A stretch of 11,069 nt of DNA, taken from the NCBI GenBank assembly GCA_016929205.1, contig JAFGJF010000095.1, positions 1 to 11,069 of the forward strand, read 5' to 3'. Below are positions 7,334-11,069 of this stretch, in pieces. Each line of letters begins with the position of its first letter. Position 1 is the first letter of the stretch. The DNA is from Anaerolineae bacterium. GTDB taxonomy: Bacteria > Chloroflexota > Anaerolineae > JAFGEY01. The translations under genes were made by a program, and so were the position numbers. Below the pieces are notes generated by a model. It was not told the origin of the DNA. It made no database searches and saw only the letters and a program-made list of their open reading frames with translations.

Positions 7334-7846
7334 TTACCCTCGCAATACCTGCCATATGAAAATAAAGAGCATCAACCCGCCTATGACGAGTTGTACAACG
7401 CTGGAAAGGGTGAACCCAACTACAAAACCCAGCGTGGCCTGCCACGCTTCTCGCCACGTTCCTCGTTCCCGATATTCGTTGAACAGCATACCGGCGATTG
7501 ACCCGATAAGCATGCCGGGGAATGCGCCGACCCCCAGAAACACCAGGCCAACCACTCCTCCGACGAGCGATCCCACCAGGCTCCAGACGGTAGACCAAAA
7601 TGACGCACCGACTACTTGAGCTCCAAGCTGACTCATCCAGATGTCAGCCGTTGCCCCGCCAAGCCCCAATAGTGTCAGGACAATAAACGAAAACACGTCA
7701 ATTGTCTGAAACCGCTCCAAGATCGCATAGATCAGGATGACAATCCACATAAAGCCCGTGCCGGGAATAAGGGGCAACAATACGCCCAACAAACCCACAA
7801 CCAAGAACACAATGGCTGCCCAAAACGTCCATATTGGTAACACCAT
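7334..7846 (-). CDS. DUF456 family integral membrane protein
   Basis: A 170-residue, very hydrophobic protein matching the DUF456 pattern: an N-terminal helix leading into LLPLIPGTGF (about 23-32), a Gly-rich membrane stretch GSLVGGVVGLVFLGVGAFPG (92-111), and a short cytosolic loop NEYRERGTWREAW before the last helix. Roughly five or six membrane segments are likely (about 8-28, 31-47, 51-69, 87-123, 138-165). The family's function is not established. The start is ATG 7846, with AGAGGAG ideally spaced 8 bases upstream. A TTG at 7864 would add six residues but lies ahead of that ribosome-binding site. A short palindrome (TCAAG-4-CTTGA, 7861-7874) sits directly before it. The gene runs convergent to the large kinase, with only 26 bases between stops and no terminator hairpin visible, so the transcripts probably overlap. 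Its link to the kinases is positional only. Confidence 0.85.
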   Translation of the reverse strand: MVLPIWTFWAAIVFLVVGLLGVLLPLIPGTGFMWIVILIYAILERFQTIDVFSFIVLTLLGLGGATADIWMSQLGAQVVGASFWSTVWSLVGSLVGGVVGLVFLGVGAFPGMLIGSIAGMLFNEYRERGTWREAWQATLGFVVGFTLSSVVQLVIGGLMLFIFIWQVLRG

Positions 7847-7985
7847 ACAACATTCTCCTCTCAAGTTCTCTTGAACCTAGAGCGCACGTGGGATTTACGC
7901 AAACAGACGTGCAAAATCGGCCGGATTCCAGGCTCGATCTGCCATACGCGACGAGCACATCCTGACAGACCATACCACAAATCCG

Positions 7986-8013
7986 ATTATGCATACATTA
8001 ACCGTTTTGTCAA
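7986..8013 (-). promoter_or_regulatory. Promoter of the DUF456 gene, minus strand
   Basis: Read on the minus strand, a perfect TTGACA -35 (8008-8013) is followed after 16 bases by CATAAT (7986-7991, five of six matches). Transcription would begin near 7979, giving a leader of about 133 bases before ATG 7846. Within the leader, GCACGT (7884-7889) and ACGTGC (7907-7912) form a 6-bp inverted repeat with a 17-base loop, and a small TCAAG/CTTGA hairpin abuts the ribosome-binding site. I recognise no known riboswitch. Confidence 0.6.
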
Positions 8014-8117
8014 CCACGCCCTTTGCCTCAATACGATCCATTGCCCAATACGTTTCACCCAAACGATGCCGGGTTTCCAAGGTAATGCTGGGCTGATAAT
8101 GCGAAACCTGCTAACAG

Positions 8118-8293
8118 TATCTCGGATACGGCGGTTGCATTGTCGGTTGACAGTGCGGCAGGCATGTCATCCCCGCGTGCTTTTGGCGGGGATCCAGGGG
8201 CCGAAGTATGGATGCCCGCTAGAAACCTGCGGAAATGACAGTGTACCGGGCGACAATGCAACAGCCCTGATATCTCGGACGTGCTGCATTGTC
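8118..8293. repeat. Repeat cluster: TATCTCGGA...TGCATTGTC direct repeats plus one inverted copy
   Basis: TATCTCGGA occurs at 8118-8126 and 8271-8279, each followed at a similar distance by TGCATTGTC (8136-8144 and 8285-8293). This makes an imperfect direct repeat of 23-27 bases, offset by about 150. A third copy is inverted: GACAATGCA at 8252-8260. GTTGCATTGTCG (8134-8145) and CGACAATGCAAC (8251-8262) form a perfect 12-bp inverted repeat enclosing the REP-like palindrome. The rightmost TGCATTGTC overlaps the -35 hexamer of the hybrid-kinase promoter. The motif could be a regulator-binding site or the flanks of an old insertion. Confidence 0.6.
8165..8240. repeat. REP-like palindromic intergenic element
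   Basis: The 76-base block opens with TGTCATCCCCGC and closes with GCGGAAATGACA. The left half has a perfect 8-bp stem, ATCCCCGC (8169-8176) with GCGGGGAT (8186-8193), around a 9-base loop. The right half (GGATGCCCGC...CTGCGGAAATGACA) is a decayed mirror copy. From memory, this GTCAT-CCCGC...GCGGG-ATGAC design is common among short intergenic repeats of bacteria. It carries no coding capacity. Being bounded by 12-bp inverted repeats here is unusual. Confidence 0.6.
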
Positions 8294-8317
8294 AATGATG
8301 TTGAGTAGTGGTATAAT
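8289..8317 (+). promoter_or_regulatory. Near-consensus promoter of the hybrid kinase/response regulator operon
   Basis: -35 TTGTCA (8289-8294, five of six), a 17-base spacer, and -10 TATAAT (8312-8317) preceded by TGG (an extended -10). Start of transcription near 8324 would give a leader of about 73 bases. The -35 lies inside a repeated TGCATTGTC motif, so a factor that binds the motif would probably block or modulate this promoter. Confidence 0.7.
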
Positions 8318-8396
8318 GAAGGCGAACTGGCTGGCAGCAACACTTTTAGATCAAGTCGCTATCGATATTGGACGTTCGCAGCAGCAAGGATCGTGT

Positions 8397-10049
8397 ATGA
8401 GTCAACCCAAACGAATCTTGATCGTCGAAGACAACGGCCAAACCGCCGAATACCTTGGCGAATTGCTGCGAGCTCAAGGCTATTACACCGAGTGGGCATT
8501 TGATCGAGAAGAGGTCTTTAACAAACTAGGCGGCACATCCCCAGGCGCGGCAGGTATCAAACGACCGTTTGATCTCATCCTGCTGGATTTGATGCTGACC
8601 CCCGGCGGCATCGAAGGCTTTGAAATCTGTCGCCGGATCAAAACCGACGACGAGTTGCGCCATATCGCCGTTGTTATGGTGACCGGGTTGGGGTCAACCA
8701 TCAACAAAGCACAGGGACTGGATCTTGGGGCAGACGATTATGTGACCAAGCCATTCGTTCCCGAAGAACTCGTGGCCCGCATAAAAGCCGCTTTGCGGGT
8801 GCGTGATATGGAGCAGGCAGTTGTCCAGCGCAATCGAGAGCTTGGGGCACTGAACGACATGTCGCGAGCAGTCAACAGCTCCCTGGAATTGGACCAGGTG
8901 CTGTCGACGACATTGAACCAGACACTGGCAATGATGTCGGCACAAGCCGCGTTGGTTGCCTTGATCGACGCCGAAAATGCCGATGACCTCGTTTTGCAGA
9001 TGCATCGCGGCATCCCAATAACAGTTGGCAACCAGCTCTACAACGCACGCTGGAAACGAGGCACCGGGCTGTTGGGCCAAGTAGCCCAGCGCGGAGAATT
9101 GGTCGTCTCGACTGATTTGAGCGAGGACCAACATCTGTCACACCTGATTTCGCACAATCTAAAAGCTGCCGCCTGCACGCCCCTGTTCTCACAACAGGGT
9201 GTGGTTGGTGTGCTGGCGATCATGGCTCACGATAACACATTGTGGCAAGAACACAGCTTGCATTTGCTGGAAGCAATTGGGAGACAGGTAGGCGCAACCG
9301 TCGAAAATGCACGATTGTATACGCGCGTCACCCAGTATGCGCAAGAATTGGCCAACTCGCAAGCACAGCTTGTCCAGGCAGAAAAACTGGCGGCAATGGG
9401 GCGATTGACGATTTATATCGCGCACGAGCTCAACAATCCTTTGCAGGCCGTCCAGAATTGTCTGCATCTCGTGATCCATCGCTCATTGAGCAGGGACAAA
9501 AGCCGCGAGTTCTTGGCGATGGCGCAAGAAGAGGTCGAACGCCTGATCAAGACCGTACAACGTATGCTCGAGTTTAACCGTCCTTCGTCAAACCAGAATT
9601 TCAGTACGGACGTTCACGCCGTGATCGAGGATGTATTGGCCTTAAGCAATCAACGAATACAACGGGCAAATGTACGCGTCCAGAAATCATTTGCCTCCAA
9701 TATGCCATCCTTGAAAGCAAACAAAGATCAACTAAAACAAGTCATTTTGAACCTGGTGATTAATGCTATTGAAGCAATGCCCAGCGGCGGTGAATTAAAC
9801 ATTGCAACTCGAATTGGAGAAAAAGGCCAATGGGCGTATATTGCAGTGCGCGATCAAGGCATGGGGCTCACACCTCAAGTGCGCGAACACATTTTTGAGC
9901 CCTTTTACACGACAAAAAGCCAGGGGACAGGCGTAGGTCTGTCGATCAGTTATGGCCTGATAGAACAACACGGTGGGGACATTCTAGTTGAAAGTACTAG
10001 AGGTGTAGGTAGCTGCTTTACAATAAAACTGCCTGTTCGCCCAACCTAG
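8397..10049 (+). CDS. Hybrid REC-GAF sensor histidine kinase
   Basis: A 550-residue soluble hybrid kinase with an N-terminal receiver. REC (about 5-135): acidic pair Glu11/Asp12, phospho-acceptor Asp64 in LILLDLM, Thr96, and Lys118 in VTKPF. GAF (about 145-305). A short coiled linker (ELANSQAQLVQAEKLAAMGR). HisKA with H-box IAHELNNPLQ (His343), an NtrB-like type unlike the SHDLRSP of the two upstream kinases. HATPase_c with Asn456 in NLVINAIEAMP, DQGMG (486-490), FEPFYTTK (500-507) and GTGVGL (510-515). All key residues are present. The start is ATG 8397, with AAGGA (8386-8390) 6 bases upstream. An in-frame ATG at 8289 would put the promoter inside the gene and adds 36 unconserved residues. 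The response regulator follows 33 bases later in the same operon and is the probable partner. Confidence 0.93.
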   Translation: MSQPKRILIVEDNGQTAEYLGELLRAQGYYTEWAFDREEVFNKLGGTSPGAAGIKRPFDLILLDLMLTPGGIEGFEICRRIKTDDELRHIAVVMVTGLGSTINKAQGLDLGADDYVTKPFVPEELVARIKAALRVRDMEQAVVQRNRELGALNDMSRAVNSSLELDQVLSTTLNQTLAMMSAQAALVALIDAENADDLVLQMHRGIPITVGNQLYNARWKRGTGLLGQVAQRGELVVSTDLSEDQHLSHLISHNLKAAACTPLFSQQGVVGVLAIMAHDNTLWQEHSLHLLEAIGRQVGATVENARLYTRVTQYAQELANSQAQLVQAEKLAAMGRLTIYIAHELNNPLQAVQNCLHLVIHRSLSRDKSREFLAMAQEEVERLIKTVQRMLEFNRPSSNQNFSTDVHAVIEDVLALSNQRIQRANVRVQKSFASNMPSLKANKDQLKQVILNLVINAIEAMPSGGELNIATRIGEKGQWAYIAVRDQGMGLTPQVREHIFEPFYTTKSQGTGVGLSISYGLIEQHGGDILVESTRGVGSCFTIKLPVRPT

Positions 10050-10082
10050 CATACAGACTGATACACATGGGGGATGACATTT

Positions 10083-10886
10083 ATGAACTTGACACGGATC
10101 CTGATCGTCGATGACGAAGCAACATTGCGCACGACGACCGCAGCGCTGCTGGCGGCAGATGACCGAGAGATCATCACGGCAGCCAGCGGAGAAGAGGCAT
10201 TGGCCCACCTGGAAGACGGTCCATTTGACCTGATCATTGTGGACTTGATGATGCCCGGTATTGATGGTTTACAAGTGATGGACATGGCCCAAAAGCTCTC
10301 ACCGCAAGCCAAAATGATCATGCTGACAGCATATGGCACGCTGGATTCGTCCGTCCAAGCGATGCGTCGGGGAGCAGTCGATTACTTGCGCAAGCCTGCC
10401 AGTGCCCCCGAGATCGAGGCCGCCGTAGACCGAGCATTACAAAAACGGTACGAAGAAGCACACCGGGAAGAATTGCTTGAACGCATCCAGGACACATTTG
10501 AGGAATTGCGAGGACAGGAAAAGAAAACGTCTACAACGACGACGGCACAGCCACGACGAGAACGCTTTTTACAGGCTCGCGGTATCATCATCGACCTGCA
10601 AAAGCACATTGTCACGATGGGAGACGAATCGCTGGACCTGACGCCCACCGAACTTCGGCTGCTGTCCACCTTGATTGCCAATTCAGACCAGGTTATGAGT
10701 TGCCGAGAACTCGTCTGTCAAGTTCAGAACTATGAGACCGACGAACGAGAAGCGCGCTCAATCATCCGTGTCTACATCCGCCGATTGAGACAAAAGATCG
10801 AACCCGAACCCTCTGCCCCTCAATACATCCTTAACGTACGGGGGGCGGGTTATATGTTTTCGACTTCACAGCCAACAACAAACTAG
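10083..10886 (+). CDS. Response regulator, REC plus OmpR/PhoB-type winged helix
   Basis: A 267-residue DNA-binding response regulator. REC (about 3-120): Asp10/Asp11 in IVDDEA, phospho-acceptor Asp54 in IIVDLMMPG, Thr82 in MLTAYG, Lys104 in LRKPAS. The ASAPEIEAAVDRAL ending is NtrC-like in style. A charged, probably helical linker with a TSTTTTAQ stretch covers about 121-160. The C-terminal winged helix (about 165-260) has DLTPTELRLLSTLIAN and ends in VYIRRLRQKIEPEP...ILNVRGAGYMF, typical of OmpR/PhoB effector domains. At 267 residues it is longer than the usual 220-240 because of the linker. ATG 10083 is preferred: GGGGGA lies about 9 bases upstream, whereas ATG 10074 directly abuts that sequence. 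It should bind DNA when phosphorylated; target genes are unknown. Confidence 0.93.
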   Translation: MNLTRILIVDDEATLRTTTAALLAADDREIITAASGEEALAHLEDGPFDLIIVDLMMPGIDGLQVMDMAQKLSPQAKMIMLTAYGTLDSSVQAMRRGAVDYLRKPASAPEIEAAVDRALQKRYEEAHREELLERIQDTFEELRGQEKKTSTTTTAQPRRERFLQARGIIIDLQKHIVTMGDESLDLTPTELRLLSTLIANSDQVMSCRELVCQVQNYETDEREARSIIRVYIRRLRQKIEPEPSAPQYILNVRGAGYMFSTSQPTTN

Positions 10887-10916
10887 ACGTCGCTGATGAT
10901 TTCAACAGACTATCTT

Positions 10917-11064
10917 TTTGACTTTTGACAAAGGTCAAGAAACCAGGTTTTTAATCATATAGGCAAGACATGAGATATATGCTAGAACAATCTTTGATGC
11001 ATTATGCTCGTATTTGAGGTGAAAAACCTGGTTTCTGATCGCCTCTCAAGAATTGTCAAAAGTC
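10917..11064. repeat. Two-block long inverted repeat around an AT-rich core (MITE-like or structured terminator)
   Basis: GACTTTTGACAA (10920-10931) is mirrored by TTGTCAAAAGTC (11053-11064). AGAAACCAGGTTTTT (10938-10952) is mirrored by AAAAACCTGGTTTCT (11022-11036). The blocks are 6 bases apart on the left and 16 on the right. The core (10953-11021) is AT-rich and has no gene. The element begins about 30 bases after the response regulator stop and could end that transcript as a large stem-loop. The inner motif also looks like a dispersed repeat or the terminal repeats of a non-autonomous element. The right end lies at the window edge, so its full extent is unknown. Confidence 0.65.
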
Positions 11065-11069
11065 CAACA

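Larger units (their letters stand above)
7847..8396. other. 550-base non-coding, repeat-rich divergent promoter region
   Basis: No convincing gene is seen here on either strand. It divides the DUF456 gene (leftward) from the hybrid-kinase operon (rightward). It holds, from left to right, the DUF456 leader and promoter, about 100 bases in which I see nothing (8014-8117), a block of direct and inverted repeats around a REP-like palindrome (8118-8293), the hybrid-kinase promoter (8289-8317) and its leader of about 73 bases. Confidence 0.7.

Noticed and set aside
8095..8100. GATAAT as a -10 element on the + strand.
   Set aside because: There is no acceptable -35 at 16-18 bases and no gene start follows within a sensible distance.
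7871..8308. A 145-residue + strand open frame across the intergenic region.
   Set aside because: It runs through the REP-like palindrome and the repeat copies, has no ribosome-binding site or domain, and has an odd composition (many Arg, Cys, His); most likely chance.
8289..8396. An upstream in-frame ATG would extend the hybrid kinase by 36 residues.
   Set aside because: The -35/-10 promoter (8289-8317) lies inside this stretch, the residues resemble no receiver N-terminus, and ATG 8397 has a well-placed AAGGA.
10917..11064. CRISPR-like repeat structure.
   Set aside because: The repeats are inverted pairs, not regularly spaced direct repeats, and no cas-like gene is present.

Overview
The window reads as chromosomal DNA from a free-living bacterium, most likely a Chloroflexota (Anaerolineae/Caldilineae-like) organism. 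That placement is an inference. It rests on cytoplasmic histidine kinases with several GAF domains, a moderate-to-high GC content, an ALG5-like GT2 glycosyltransferase, and extended -10 promoters (TGGTATAAT). No marker gene fixes the taxonomy.

Left part (1-2403, + strand) is metabolic. It holds the 3' end of a PLP-dependent aminotransferase, a dolichyl-phosphate-glucosyltransferase-like GT2 enzyme, and a TIM-barrel sugar phosphate isomerase/epimerase. A degenerate dispersed repeat lies between the first two genes.

The central and right parts (about 2500-10886) form a signal-transduction block. Behind two tandem promoter candidates comes a two-gene operon: a GAF-PAS-HisKA-HATPase kinase (502 aa), then a paralogous, expanded kinase (1054 aa) with four GAF or GAF-like domains ahead of the same PAS-HisKA-HATPase core. 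Neither has membrane segments and neither has a response regulator directly next to it. A convergent minus-strand gene for a DUF456 membrane protein follows, with its own promoter and a long leader. After a 550-base non-coding stretch rich in direct and inverted repeats, a near-consensus promoter drives a second operon. It encodes a REC-GAF-HisKA-HATPase hybrid kinase (550 aa) and a REC-winged-helix (OmpR/PhoB-type) response regulator (267 aa).

The simplest model, which is inference, is a soluble multi-input circuit. The two tandem kinases sense intracellular signals through GAF/PAS domains. They may feed the N-terminal receiver of the hybrid kinase or act directly on the DNA-binding regulator, the only response regulator with an output domain in the window.

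The right edge (10917-11064) is a two-block long inverted repeat around an AT-rich core. It looks like a MITE-like or REP-like element, or a structured terminator. I found no CRISPR array, rRNA, tRNA, transposase or recognisable defence system. The novelty is in the kinase layout and the non-coding repeats, not in an obviously new system.
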